A stretch of 40,747 bases of DNA, from positions 1-40,747 of the forward strand of contig CALDYP010000061.1 in assembly GCA_937944445.1 (NCBI GenBank). Direction: 5' to 3'. Shown one piece after another: positions 17,681 to 33,083 of the stretch. The translations under genes and the position numbers were made by a program. Origin of the DNA: an uncultured Anaerolineae bacterium (GTDB lineage: Bacteria; Chloroflexota; Anaerolineae; Aggregatilineales; Phototrophicaceae). The notes under the pieces were generated by a model. That model worked only from the letters and a program-made list of their open reading frames with translations. It searched no databases and was not told the DNA's origin. Within the stretch, counting starts at the first letter, position 1. Every line of letters starts with the position of its first letter.

Positions 17681-18622
17681 TCAGACTACTGAAAACGCCC
17701 GCAGCAGCAGCCATAATCCCCACCCGACGACCAGCGCAAGGCCGATGCGCCCGTGCAGCCGCGCCGTGCGCCCCTGCGCCCCGTGCAGCGCTTGGGGGTC
17801 GGTCTCGGCGTCGATGATGCGGATGAGCGCCAGCGCTTCCGGCAGCGTCAGCAAGGTGAGCAGGGTGGTGGGCGGCATCCAGCCGACGAGGATCAACCCA
17901 AGCTGCGAGAGATAGGTGAGCGCGGTCAGCCCCTTGTACTCCAGCCGCGCCACATCGCGCCCAAAGCGGACGGCCAGCGTGCGTTTGTTGACGGCGCGGT
18001 CAGCGTCCATGTCGCGGATGTTGTTGGCGTGCAGGATGTTGGCCACCATGAAAGCAATCGGCAGCGACACCAAGCCCAGATAGACGCCCTGTTCGGCGCT
18101 GATGGTGGGATCCATGACGTAGTACGCGCCCAGCACGATCATCGGCCCCATGAACACCCCGGCCGCCACCTCGCCGAGGCCGTTATAGGCCAGCGGGAAC
18201 GGCCCGGCGGTGTAGGTGATGGCCACCAGCACGCCGCCCAGCCCGATGAGCCACAGGTACGGCCCGCTGATGGCCAGCATGTACAGCCCGATGAGGCAGC
18301 CCAGCGCCGTCACGATCACCGCGCCCGTGAGCACCTCCTGCGGCGTGAGCACCTTGTCTTTGAGCGCCATGCCCTGCCCGGCCACCTTCAGCTCGTCTGC
18401 CCCGCGCCGATAGTCAGCGTACTCGTTGACGAGGTTCGCGGTCGTTTGCAGCAGCATCACGCCGATCACCGCCAGCGCGAACGTGAGCAGGTTGAAGACG
18501 CCGTCTTGCAGCGCGATCACCGCCGCCAAGCCCATCGGCACGTAAGACGCGGTGAAGACGCGCGGGCGCGCCGCTTGCAGCCACGCGCGGCGCTTGTCGA
18601 TTGCGGGGGTCGTTGTGGTCAT
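17681..18622 (-). CDS. menA: UbiA-family prenyltransferase, probable 1,4-dihydroxy-2-naphthoate polyprenyltransferase
   Basis: A membrane enzyme that attaches the isoprenoid tail to 1,4-dihydroxy-2-naphthoate in menaquinone synthesis. The 313-residue product has 8-9 hydrophobic spans. The first Asp-rich prenyl-diphosphate motif is NLVNEYADYRRGAD and the second is NNIRDMDADRAVNKRTLAVRFG, the latter close to MenA. The aromatic substrate cannot be proven; other UbiA enzymes share these motifs, but the spacing and KRTLAVR favour MenA. I chose the ATG at 18622 (MTTTTPAIDKRRAWLQAARPRVF); it lacks a clear ribosome-binding site, so a GTG upstream is possible. A TATAGT -10-like box lies at 18663-18668. 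Confidence 0.82.
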   Translation of the reverse strand: MTTTTPAIDKRRAWLQAARPRVFTASYVPMGLAAVIALQDGVFNLLTFALAVIGVMLLQTTANLVNEYADYRRGADELKVAGQGMALKDKVLTPQEVLTGAVIVTALGCLIGLYMLAISGPYLWLIGLGGVLVAITYTAGPFPLAYNGLGEVAAGVFMGPMIVLGAYYVMDPTISAEQGVYLGLVSLPIAFMVANILHANNIRDMDADRAVNKRTLAVRFGRDVARLEYKGLTALTYLSQLGLILVGWMPPTTLLTLLTLPEALALIRIIDAETDPQALHGAQGRTARLHGRIGLALVVGWGLWLLLRAFSVV

Positions 18623-18698
18623 GTGCGTGTGCCCAGTCAAGTTGACGCTTATCACCCACGTACTATAACGCCTGCACGTGAGACGACGATAAATGCGG

Positions 18699-18720
18699 GG
18701 GGCACGCCGCGGCGTGCCCC
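18699..18720. repeat. Perfect 22-bp palindrome between menA and galK
   Basis: The arms GGGGCACGCCG and CGGCGTGCCCC meet with no loop. It is followed by GTCTAG, recalling the CTA edge of the other intergenic modules, so it may be a third hairpin type of the same repeat style. It lies in the divergent promoter region, so a protein-binding role is also possible. Confidence 0.55.
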
Positions 18721-18785
18721 GTCTAGCCAAGCACGGCGGGAGCGTCTATGATTCGCGTGGAATTCACTCACTCATAGGCCGTGCT

Positions 18786-19931
18786 ATGACCCTGCAACAG
18801 ACCGTCATCGACCAGTTCACCGCCCGCTACCACAGCGCGCCGCCCCTCGTCGTGCGCGCGCCGGGCCGCGTCAACCTCATCGGCGAACACACCGACTACA
18901 ACGATGGCTTCGTCCTGCCGATGGCCATCGATCGCGCGGTGGTGATCGCCCTGCGCCCGCGCGAGGACGACCTCATCCGCCTGCACGCGCTGGACTTCGA
19001 CGCGCTCATCGAGTTCCGCATCAGCGCCATGCGCAAAGGCGAGCCATCCCCAGCGGAGTACGTCAAGGGGATGATCTTCGCGCTTCAACAGCGCGGCTTG
19101 CCGCTGCGTGGGTGGGAAGGCGTCATGCAAGGGGATGTGCCCATCGGGGCGGGCTTGAGCAGCAGCGCCGCGCTGGAGCTGGCGGTGGCACGCGCCGCCG
19201 TGGCGGCCTCAGGCGGCGTGTGGGATGCGCCGCAGATGGCGCTGGCCGCGCAGCAGGCCGAAAACCAGTGGGTGGGCGTGCAGTGCGGCATCATGGATCA
19301 GATGATCAGCGCGGTCGGCCAGCGCGGCCACGCCGTCTTGATCGACTGCCGCGACCTCAGCACGACCGTCCTGCCGCTGCCGTCTGAGACCGTCGTGGTC
19401 GTGCTCGACACGAACACGCGCCGCGGCCTCGTCGACAGCGCTTACAACGAACGCCGCGCGCAGTGCGAGGCGGCGGCGCGCTTCTTCGGCGTCAAGGCCC
19501 TGCGCGATGTGACGCTGGCGCAGTTCCGCGCCCGTGAGGCCGAACTCGACCCCGTGACGGCGCGCCGCGCTCGCCACGTCATCAGCGAAAATGAGCGCGT
19601 GCTGGCGGCCCAAGCGGCCCTGCTGGCCGACGACGCGGCGGCGTTTGGCCGCCTGATGATCGCCAGCCATGAGAGCCTGCGCGACGATTTCGCGGTCAGC
19701 AGCGAGGCGCTCAACCGCGTCGTGACGTGCGCGCTGGCGCACCCGGCTTGCTACGGCGCGCGCATGACCGGCGCGGGCTTTGGTGGGTGCGGCGTGGCGC
19801 TCGTGCAGGCCAGCGCGGCGGAGGAGTTCCTCCAACATGTGGCGCGCTGGTATCAGGCGCGGCAGTCGGATGGGGTGATCGCGCCCACGGCCTACGTGTG
19901 CCACGCCAGCGACGGGGCGGCGCTGCTGTAG
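18786..19931 (+). CDS. galK: Galactokinase
   Basis: The 381-residue enzyme that phosphorylates galactose to galactose-1-phosphate, the substrate of GalT. It is a GHMP kinase with the galactokinase signature GRVNLIGEHTDYNDGFVLP, the ATP loop PIGAGLSSSAALELA, and the C-terminal TGAGFGGCGVALV. The ATG at 18786 gives the family N-terminus; only weak AGGC lies upstream, while the longer frame crosses the palindrome. A TATGAT box at 18747-18752 is a possible -10 without a good -35. It is transcribed alone, 17.5 kb from galT and outside the repressor-controlled operon, so it may be expressed constitutively. Confidence 0.95.
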   Translation: MTLQQTVIDQFTARYHSAPPLVVRAPGRVNLIGEHTDYNDGFVLPMAIDRAVVIALRPREDDLIRLHALDFDALIEFRISAMRKGEPSPAEYVKGMIFALQQRGLPLRGWEGVMQGDVPIGAGLSSSAALELAVARAAVAASGGVWDAPQMALAAQQAENQWVGVQCGIMDQMISAVGQRGHAVLIDCRDLSTTVLPLPSETVVVVLDTNTRRGLVDSAYNERRAQCEAAARFFGVKALRDVTLAQFRAREAELDPVTARRARHVISENERVLAAQAALLADDAAAFGRLMIASHESLRDDFAVSSEALNRVVTCALAHPACYGARMTGAGFGGCGVALVQASAAEEFLQHVARWYQARQSDGVIAPTAYVCHASDGAALL

Positions 19932-19977
19932 GGCAATCGCCTAGTTTGCTGACTGGTGAGCCGCTGCGCTCGTAGGC

Positions 19978-19983
19978 TATAAT
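19978..19983 (+). promoter_or_regulatory. Possible -10 box of the coiled-coil/TSP3 gene pair
   Basis: A perfect TATAAT lies 46 bases before the start codon of the next gene. The -35 region (GGTGAG at 17-base spacing) is poor, so this is only a candidate. Confidence 0.4.
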
Positions 19984-20028
19984 GCGGCGGCAGCACCCTG
20001 ACGAAGAGTGTTATTGCGAGGCTTTTAA

Positions 20029-22982
20029 ATGGCTGATTTTGACATCGTCGTCTGTGACAGCGGGACGCTCAACCTGCCGATTGATGAGCGTCTGCAATAC
20101 AGCGAGAGCGGGCTGCTCAGCCGCAATGCGCGCGGGGTGCTCTACAATGTGACCAGCAGCGGCCTCGCCGTGCTGCTGCCCGCGCAGCCCGACGACGCCC
20201 AAACCGAACGCTGGTTCCAGCGCACGCTGACGCTCACCCGCGCCCTGCACAGCCAACACGGCAGCCACGCCCTGCCGCTGCTCGCGCTGGCGCGGCATGA
20301 GGTGTTCGCCTGCATGGTCGTCGTCATGCCCGCGCCGTTGGGCAGCTTCTTGACGACCGTGCAGCAGCTCCAGCGCGATCAGCAGTTCCTCGCAGCCGAG
20401 CGGCTGGCGCTCAAGCTGGTTATCGACCTGCTCGACGTGATGACCGCCCTCGAGCAGTCTCATGAGACGCTGGCGCTGCACACGCTGGACGCGCTGTTGT
20501 TCGTCGGCGCGGACGGCGCAGCCGCCCCCACGCTCGTGCCGTGGGGCGACTATTTGCCCGCGTCGGAAGTCGTCGCGCTCAACGCCAACCCGGAGATTGG
20601 CCGCTGGCTCTACCGCCTGCTGCTCGGCTTCAACCCACAGCCGCCCTTCAGCCCGTTCGACGACACGACATGGCAGGGGCGGGCGCTGCCCTACACGCCG
20701 CAGGGCGTCCTCAGCGTGGGGCTGCGCTACATCCTCACGGCCTTGTTCCACAGCCCCGCCGATCAACGCTTCTTGATGGCGGACACGGTCACGTTTCAGG
20801 GGCTGCGCAAGGCGCTCTTTGAGTGGTACAGCCTGACGCTCACGCTCGGCAGCGTGATCGATCAGCAGTCGCCCGCCAGCCTCGAGCGCTACAGCGCGAC
20901 GCTGCCCAAGCCCTACCAGTTCCGCGCGGAGAGCGCCGAGGCGCAGGCGATTTGGCTGGATTTGTGGCTGCGCATCCATCAGACGACGGACGCGCCGGAG
21001 CTGCTCTCCAGCCAAGACACCACGCGCAGCCACGCGCTGCTGCGGGCGAAAGTGGCGCACAACGTCGAGGCGCAGTCCCAAGAGGCCATCAGCCGCGCGT
21101 TTGAGGCCTCCACCACCGCTGAGGCGCTGGCCATCCTTGAGGCGCAGCAGCAGCGCGTCCGAGACGCTGCGCTCAGCCGCGACGTGACGCTGTGGGGGCT
21201 GTGGCAGCATCTGGGGCGCTGGCGGCGGCTGCTGGGGCTGAACGCCCCGCGCGAGGTGATCCGCCACATCGGCACGGTGCTGCACCGCCCCGTCGTCGAG
21301 GACACGCCCAACGCCCTTGATGTGCTCGTCAACACGCTGCACGAGCTGAACGCGCCTGACCTGCTGCACGAGGTGCAGGTGCGGCAGTCCGCGCTGGCCT
21401 ACCGTCAGAATGGGGCGTGGGCGCAGTACAGCCCGCACTTTCTGGGGATGTTGGCCAACCTGCCGGACTATCTGCAACTGCCGAGCGCCGTGCAGTACGA
21501 TCTGCTGGCGCTGCCGTACACGCTGCAAGGGCAGCTCATCAGCCGCCTGAGCGAGGTGATGGCGCAGATGAGCGAGGCGCTGGCCGCGGGCAACTACGAC
21601 GTGGCGCTGGCGTTGGGCGAGTACGCCCGCGCGCTGCCGCTGCCGCCCATCGAGCGCCACGCCGCGGATGAAGCCCTCGCGCCGCTCAACGCGCTGGCGG
21701 CCTTCCTCAAGCGGCCGGAGAAGCCGCTGGCCGATTTCAACGAAGGGGCGCGCCTGTTAGAGACGCCGCCCGTTCAGGCGGACGCGGCCCTGCGCTACCA
21801 GCTAGAGGCGCACCTGCTGACGCTGGCAGACAGTGCCCTGCAGCAGGTGCACGCGGCGACCGCCGCCCGCGACTGGCAGAGCGTTCGGCGCGCGGCCCCG
21901 GCCCACCGCCTGCTGACGTGCAAAGAGAACCGCCACCTGATCGAACAACTGCGCTTGACGCATCGGCAGGAAGCCCGCTCGCTCGAGCAGAGCGCCGCCC
22001 TCCACACGTTCGAGCAGATCTACGAGACCTATCAAGACCTGTGGCTAATCGTGCGCCAACACGCGCTGAGCCAGCCGCTGGAAGCGCTGGAGCCAGCCCA
22101 GCAGCAGGCTCAAGCCAGCCACATCATGCACAAACTGCAACAAGCCCTAGAGTTAGGACTGCCTATGGACGACATCATCCGCAGCGACGAGACCACCCGC
22201 CAGCAGTGGCAGCAGATCGTCCACGAGTCGATCCAAGCCTTGCAGCGCGTCGAGCACGTCACGCAGGACGTGGAGCAGATCCGCCAGCGGCTGCAAGGGG
22301 ATGGCGGCTTTGCGGCGCAGCTGCAGGCGCTGCAAGCCAACCTTGAAGGCCTGCGCGAGCAGATCGACGGCAGCAGCAGCGCCAACCCCGGCCTCTTGCG
22401 CCAGCTTCAGCACCTGCGCGCGCAGCTCAGCGACCTTGAACGCGCCCAAGCGAACATGGTCGAGCAGGCCAAGCGCGAGATGCGCGTGACCCAAGACGAC
22501 ATGCAGCGCCAGCTGGAAGCCCAAGAGATCACCCTCCAGCGCCACACCCAACAGATCACCAGCAGCAGCAACCTGCTGCAAGACGCGCGCGAGCGGCTGC
22601 AAACGCTCGAACAGCGCCTTGAGCGCATCCAGCAGCACGAGAGCCAACTGCTGTGCACCTATCTCGACGCGATGCCGCGCGCCGAACGCCTCGACAGCCT
22701 CGACACCGTGCTTGACACGGTCGATGGCCTCGTCTACGCGCTGCGGCGCTGCCCGGTGCAAGCCTACGATGAGGGCTGCCACGCGGCGTGGCTGGCGCAG
22801 TTCAACGCCCTGCGCCAGCGCTTCGACGCGCTGGCCAAAGGCCGCCTCTCGTGGCGCGACCGCCAGACCCTCAAAGCCAACCTGCGCAGCATCCTCGCCC
22901 TGTTCAACGAGGTGGAGCAGGAAGCCGCGGCCAAAGCCGCCGCCTACATCCGCTTGAACACCCGCCCAGCCGATCACCGCTC

Positions 22983-22986
<4 letters not shown>
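20029..22986 (+). CDS. Large coiled-coil protein, function unknown, possible pseudokinase-like N-terminus
   Basis: A 985-residue soluble protein that I do not recognise. The first 270 residues look like a compact domain whose order of segments ([22 protein letters not shown], then [34 protein letters not shown], then a WYSLTL end) loosely recalls a protein-kinase fold without its catalytic HRD and DFG motifs. That reading is speculative. Residues of about 330-700 are helical and rich in Ala, Leu, Gln and Arg. A long coiled coil covers roughly 720-885 (for example [18 protein letters not shown]). The ATG at 20029 has GAGG at good spacing. It overlaps the next gene by the ATGA of stop and start, so the two proteins are probably made together. 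Confidence 0.7.
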
Positions 22987-24473
<1,487 letters not shown>

Positions 24474-24650
24474 GGCCCTCATCCCCCACCCCCCTTCGCC
24501 CACGGACAGGGCAGGCCCTGTCCCGACGAGGCCGCGGGCGTAGGGACGCGACCTGTCGCGTCCGTCGGGAGGTGGAAACCAACGGACAGGGCAGGCCCAC
24601 GGACAGGGCAGGCCCACGGACAGGGCAGGCCCTGTCCCTACGAGGTCGGG
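24474..24650. repeat. Composite hairpin repeat block 4 between convergent genes
   Basis: It fills the gap between the TSP3 gene and the WD40 kinase gene. It opens with GAGGCCCTCATCCCCCA, then a full B hairpin, a full A hairpin, the GGGAGGTGGAAA linker, two tandem half-B units and a last full B ending CCCTACGAGG. The order from the A hairpin onward matches block 1 almost base for base. The strong stems may also serve as a bidirectional transcription stop. Confidence 0.87.
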
Positions 24651-24654
24651 TCGG

Positions 24655-29070
<4,416 letters not shown>

Positions 29071-29095
29071 CAGACACCGCTCTTTCTCAAATGAA

Positions 29096-29614
29096 TCAAT
29101 CAGAATTTACCGTTTGACTTTCGCCCGTTTCGGTTGCGTCGAGGTTCATCAGCCAGCGCAGCGCCTTGCCACGATGGTAGAAGGTCTTATATTTGATGGA
29201 CGGATGATCACGGTTCAGATAGCTCATCAGGGTGCGGTTCGTCTGGCCGGAAAGCGACAAGTTGAACTGGACAGCCACCCGCGCTGACCACAGCGGTTCC
29301 GCGTCGAAGAGGTCATCACAGGCCATGCGCCCTTCCAACGTCACGCCGATATTCATCATGTCAAAGTTGACCAGCGCCGCATATTGTAGCGAGATGCCCG
29401 GCTGAGACAGATCGTGAATTGCTAAGTAAGGTGACGTGCGCGGCCACGTCCGCAGGCAGTCCTGCACGGCCTCCGCCCATACTGCAATGATCTCAGGGGT
29501 GGCAACGGTCAGCTTGTACAACACGACGCGCCGATCATGGAACCACTCACGTACTAAGCCTTTCGCCAGCACTTCTGACGAGTCTGGCAAGGGAACCATG
29601 CGGTCAACACTCAC
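29096..29614 (-). CDS. Conserved-looking protein of unknown function upstream of kinase gene
   Basis: A 172-residue soluble protein without signal peptide or membrane span, which I do not recognise. The alternation of strands and helices (RRVVLYKLTV, then TPEIIAVWAEAVQDCLRTW, then SPYLAIHDLSQPG) loosely recalls STAS-like small domains, but no signature residue supports this. The start is a GTG at 29614 with GAGGGG seven bases upstream; an in-frame ATG follows five codons later. It is in one operon with the WD40 kinase, so it may be a partner or regulator of that kinase. Confidence 0.65.
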   Translation of the reverse strand: MSVDRMVPLPDSSEVLAKGLVREWFHDRRVVLYKLTVATPEIIAVWAEAVQDCLRTWPRTSPYLAIHDLSQPGISLQYAALVNFDMMNIGVTLEGRMACDDLFDAEPLWSARVAVQFNLSLSGQTNRTLMSYLNRDHPSIKYKTFYHRGKALRWLMNLDATETGESQTVNSD

Positions 29615-29650
29615 AGCTTACCCCTCACGACTGAATCACACACAACGCAT

Positions 29651-29679
29651 TATTAAAGAGCTTAAACGGTTGATTGCAA
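29651..29679 (-). promoter_or_regulatory. Candidate promoter of the kinase operon
   Basis: On the minus strand TTGCAA (29674-29679) and TTAATA (29651-29656) are 17 bases apart in an A/T-rich stretch just ahead of the GTG start at 29614. The rest of the 178-base gap to the M23 gene holds no gene that I can support. Confidence 0.42.
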
Positions 29680-29792
29680 GCAAATGCAAGCGATTGTATT
29701 AAGAAAATATTAAGGTTCGTTAAAGACTGCCAGATGAGCGTCCTCATTTCCCACCTATGGACAGCGTGACGTCTCTCAGATTGCCGAGCGCT

Positions 29793-30515
29793 TCAAGCGC
29801 AGGTGAGCGGGCGCGGCTGCGGCTCATCCTCCAATCGCAGGCGCAGGCCGAAGTAAGGGGACGGGTCGAGCGTGTTCTCAAGCACCGCCTCGTTGAGGAA
29901 TTGGCCATCCGCGCCGCTGAGCGTGATGCTGAAGTGCAGGTGCATGGCGATCGGCGCGCCGCCGCCCGCGAACTCGCCTTGATAGCCTAGCAGCTCCCCC
30001 TGACGGACGAAACGCTCGGTTGTGCCGCGCGGGAATTGATCGCTCACGTAGCTTTGGCTGCCGTCGCGGCTGGCCATGTGGGTGTAGTACGTCCAGATCG
30101 TGCGGCCCGGCCGGAGCGGGTCATCGTGGCGGATGATGACGGTGCTGCGCCATTCGGGCAGGCGCGTCAGCCAGCCGTCGAACACCGCGTACACCGGCAC
30201 AGTGCCTGCCCTGCCGTCGCCGAAGAGGTCGATGCCGGTGTGCCGCCGCGCGGCGGTGTAGGGGGCGGCTGTGTCGCCGTACATCAGGCCGATCAGCCCT
30301 GCGCTCGGCAGGATGAAGGGCGCGCCAGCGCACTGCGACCGCGCTTGATTGCTCAGCGCGGGCCGCCGCTCTGGGAACAGCAGATACTCGCGGATGAGAT
30401 CGTTGCTGCGGCTCGCTGACTGCCCTCCCCCGCTGTAGCGCCAGACGAGCACCCCCGCCAGCACAGCCAGCGCCCCACCGAGCAAGATCAGCTTCATCCA
30501 ACGCGACTTGAGCAC
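29793..30515 (-). CDS. Membrane-anchored M23-family metallopeptidase
   Basis: A 240-residue protein with one N-terminal membrane span (LILLGGALAVLAGVLVW) and a LytM-type domain outside the cell. The zinc and catalytic residues are visible as the HxxxD of RRHTGIDLFGD and the HxH of MHLHFS; VIIRHDD and YYTHMAS lie between them. Enzymes of this family cut peptide cross-links of peptidoglycan, but in Chloroflexota with altered or no peptidoglycan the target is uncertain. The GTG at 30515 was preferred because GGTGG stands just upstream; the alternative ATG at 30497 has no such site. It stands alone, with a repeat block upstream. Confidence 0.85.
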   Translation of the reverse strand: MLKSRWMKLILLGGALAVLAGVLVWRYSGGGQSASRSNDLIREYLLFPERRPALSNQARSQCAGAPFILPSAGLIGLMYGDTAAPYTAARRHTGIDLFGDGRAGTVPVYAVFDGWLTRLPEWRSTVIIRHDDPLRPGRTIWTYYTHMASRDGSQSYVSDQFPRGTTERFVRQGELLGYQGEFAGGGAPIAMHLHFSITLSGADGQFLNEAVLENTLDPSPYFGLRLRLEDEPQPRPLTCA

Positions 30516-30576
30516 AATCCACCCATCCTATGTTGACGGCCAACGCGCCAATGCTCATCAATGAGCGGCCTTTTTT

Positions 30577-30728
30577 CAAGTAGGGACGCGACCTGTCGCG
30601 TCCGTCGGGAGGTGGAAATCGGCGGACAGGGCAGGCCCACGGACAGGGCAGGCCCTGTCCCTACAGCAGGCCCTGTCCCGACGAGGCCGCGTGCGTAGGG
30701 ACGCGACCTGTCGCGTCCGTCGAGGGCC
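30577..30728. repeat. Composite hairpin repeat block 5
   Basis: It lies between the primase stop and the M23 gene start. Order: full A hairpin, GGGAGGTGGAAA linker, one half B, full B with CCCTAC edge, a B remnant, a GACGAGGCCGCGTGCG spacer, a second full A hairpin, and the GAGGGCCTCATCCCCCA edge. The TGA stop of the primase gene (30729-30731) lies within that edge. Module order matches blocks 1 and 4 with different numbers of half-B units. Confidence 0.87.
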
Positions 30729-32864
30729 TCATCCCCCATGCGCCGCGCGCAGGCGCTGCACGTTGGCCTCACTGCGCAGGAAGCTCACCACGAAGCCTGC
30801 GTAGTTGTGGATGTTGCGGCGGCTTTGAAGCACTTTTTGGCAGCTTGCGAGCAGCTCCGGGCCATACGTCACAGCGAGTTGGCGCGCGTTGGCGATGCTC
30901 AAGGGCGCGCCACCTGCCCCGCGCGCCTGCGCGATCAAATCGCGGACGAGGGTGTAAAGGCGGTTGGCGGCCGCCTCCAGCGCGGCATCGGGCAGCACGC
31001 GGCGGAAGCTGCGCGGCTTGAGGGTTGGGCGGTAAGGCGCTGGCGCTGCCCGCGACGGCGCAGCAGGCTCGTAGGCAGCGTGTGCCGCGATTTGCGGCGT
31101 TTTGGGCGCTTGTTGGGGCTTGGGTACAGCAGGCTCGATATAGAACACGCTGTCAGGGTCTTCTGTGGCCGGGTTAGGCTTGACAGCAAGGCCGGGGGCC
31201 ATGTAACGCCCTTCAGGATGGGTGTAGTGGCTGAAGCCTTGAATGCACAGCAGCGCCCCCTTGTGCTGGCGCATCAAGCGCTTGGCGATTTCAGGCAGGC
31301 AGGGATAGCGCTTGCCGCGCGCGTCCTCAAGGAACATCCCCCTAATCGGGGCGGCGATGACGTGCATCATGCCGTTGTTTACCGGGTAACGCTCAAACAT
31401 AGGCAGAACCGACACCCCACACACGTGGTTGTAGCGCTGGATGGTGCGATCCACGACGTTGAGGCGGCGTGCCAGCCATTTAACATGATAAGTTCCCGGT
31501 CGGCGCTTGATGAACTCGCGGTGCAGCGCGCGCCGATACTGCGCGGGGGACTGCAAATCGGCTGGCTGGACGGGGTCTGAGCGCGTCCAGCGCACCCCCA
31601 ACAGCCGACACAGCCACTCGATCGACGGCATCTGAAACCGCTTGGCCGGACGCCCCCGATTTTTGTCTGACAGTGTCACCCCCATCTGTTTGCATTTTTT
31701 CTTCTCCACCATGCCGGGGGATGTAGCAACGTCAGTCGGGGTATGGGGTCTGGGGAAAGGGGGCTGAACGGCAAAAATAAGCTGGCCGTTGATCGTAGTG
31801 CGCAGCGCCTGCAAGATCGAATAGCGCCCTACGCGCCCTGCAAGGCGCTCGACGATCTCTTTTTCCGTCATTAGCGCACCTGTCGGTACGCTATCCATCA
31901 ACAACCCGTCCAACACGCGCAGCAGCGCCAACTGCTCACGCCCTAAAAGCGCCTCGCGCAGGCTGTTCGGCAGGCCAGTGGTGGACTGCTGCGGCGGGCG
32001 TGCGGCACGACTGTAGGCGCTGCGAATGGTTGCCGCGGCTTCACGTTCGCGTTGGGCTGGTCTCTCGTCTGGCTTTGCCAGCGCGACGTGCAGCGGTTGA
32101 AGCACCGCCAGCGTCTCTTCCAATGGCCAACCCGTGTCGCGCATCATCAGCGCGGCGCGGAACAGGGCGTTGTTGCGGCCTGCGTAGGGCGCAACCGCAA
32201 GGTAGTAATTGCGGCATTCCTCGGCCGTTCGCATGGTGATGAGGGGGGCTTTGGCATCAGCTGCCGCCTGAACTTGTATGGGAACCGCTGTTTGAACGGA
32301 CGCTTGAACGCTGGCCACCTCTTCGATGAAGCGCTGAATCAGATAGACGTCTTCGCGCGCCAGTTCTCGGGGAAAGCCCGCACGACGCACGCGATAGCGG
32401 GAACCGTTAATCGTCGTAGGTGGCGTGATGATGTAGCGCCCGTCGCTCTGGACGTCCAGCCCTTGCAGCCGTCGGCTCGGCAGGGTCACCCCAACTGGCA
32501 GCCGAAAGTAGACATGCGGCAGGTTGCGCTGGGCGGAGTAGACGATGCGCGTTTCACAAAGGTGAGAGAAGCGCCATAAGAACGTTTGTGCTAGGCCTTC
32601 GTCGTCGAAGTCAAGCACCACCAATCGGCTTATCTTGCCGGTGACAATGGCGAGGCCCCGCGCGCCCATCTCGAAGAACCAGCGCCTCAACTCGGGCGGC
32701 CTAGCAAAGCGGGTCTGGTAGGGTTTCCAATCGACCGCGGCCACTTTGGCTTGATCAGGTTTTTGGTCACCATACACGGGGATAACCGAAAATCTCATCT
32801 GCAAGAAAATCTCGGCTGCGTCGAATAGAGCTTCTGCGACCTTTTCTGAACCTGATGATGACAT
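30729..32864 (-). CDS. Primase-polymerase replication protein (plasmid type)
   Basis: A 711-residue protein. The N-terminal 190 residues are a Prim-Pol (bifunctional primase/polymerase) domain with the metal-binding DxD in VVLDFDDEG (residues 85 and 87), the conserved PHVYFR histidine, and DGRYIITPPT. A helical region at about 215-290 (YAGRNNALFRAALMMRDTGWPLEET) resembles the PriCT type found after such domains. Further on are winged-helix-like segments (MTEKEIVERLAGRVGRYSILQALRTT; GTYHVKWLARRLNVVDRTIQRYN). No helicase motif is present. The ATG at 32864 follows AGAGAGG. A copy of the 24-bp palindrome lies inside it at 31871. Together with ParA and ParB it forms a plasmid-like replication cassette; a role in initiation is inferred. 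Confidence 0.83.
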   Translation of the reverse strand: MSSSGSEKVAEALFDAAEIFLQMRFSVIPVYGDQKPDQAKVAAVDWKPYQTRFARPPELRRWFFEMGARGLAIVTGKISRLVVLDFDDEGLAQTFLWRFSHLCETRIVYSAQRNLPHVYFRLPVGVTLPSRRLQGLDVQSDGRYIITPPTTINGSRYRVRRAGFPRELAREDVYLIQRFIEEVASVQASVQTAVPIQVQAAADAKAPLITMRTAEECRNYYLAVAPYAGRNNALFRAALMMRDTGWPLEETLAVLQPLHVALAKPDERPAQREREAAATIRSAYSRAARPPQQSTTGLPNSLREALLGREQLALLRVLDGLLMDSVPTGALMTEKEIVERLAGRVGRYSILQALRTTINGQLIFAVQPPFPRPHTPTDVATSPGMVEKKKCKQMGVTLSDKNRGRPAKRFQMPSIEWLCRLLGVRWTRSDPVQPADLQSPAQYRRALHREFIKRRPGTYHVKWLARRLNVVDRTIQRYNHVCGVSVLPMFERYPVNNGMMHVIAAPIRGMFLEDARGKRYPCLPEIAKRLMRQHKGALLCIQGFSHYTHPEGRYMAPGLAVKPNPATEDPDSVFYIEPAVPKPQQAPKTPQIAAHAAYEPAAPSRAAPAPYRPTLKPRSFRRVLPDAALEAAANRLYTLVRDLIAQARGAGGAPLSIANARQLAVTYGPELLASCQKVLQSRRNIHNYAGFVVSFLRSEANVQRLRAAHGG
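31871..31894. promoter_or_regulatory. 24-bp inverted repeat, candidate ParB-binding site, copy 1
   Basis: Half-sites AGCGCACC and GGTACGCT (7 of 8 bases pair) flank a TGTC centre, with TT before and AT after. It lies within the primase gene, where it encodes the linker SVPTGAL. Identical over 24 bases to the copy inside parB. Confidence 0.6.
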
Positions 32865-33083
32865 TTCTTATGCCTCTCTTAATCAGGTTCGGGGTAATTC
32901 GATGTTGCAAACTGCGCGATACTGCGATACAATCCGATCAAATCAGATGCTTAACCGCCAAACGACGCATCTGGTGTTATGGATTGTGACAGTGTCCCGT
33001 GTAAGTTTCTTCGTAGGAGATTATGGGTGGGACACTTTTCGTTTCTAGCGCTCGTTACATCAGCCCCGAACGTTCCTTCTCAC

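Noticed and set aside
24580..24650. Tandem GGACAGGGCAGGCCCAC units that might look like a CRISPR array
   Set aside because: Units are directly adjacent without unique spacers and belong to the dispersed hairpin modules.
32990..33040. Inverted repeat AGTGTCCC ... GGGACACT with a long loop between parB and the primase gene
   Set aside because: Arms are only 8 bases with a loop of about 30, so chance is plausible; too weak to call as terminator or operator.
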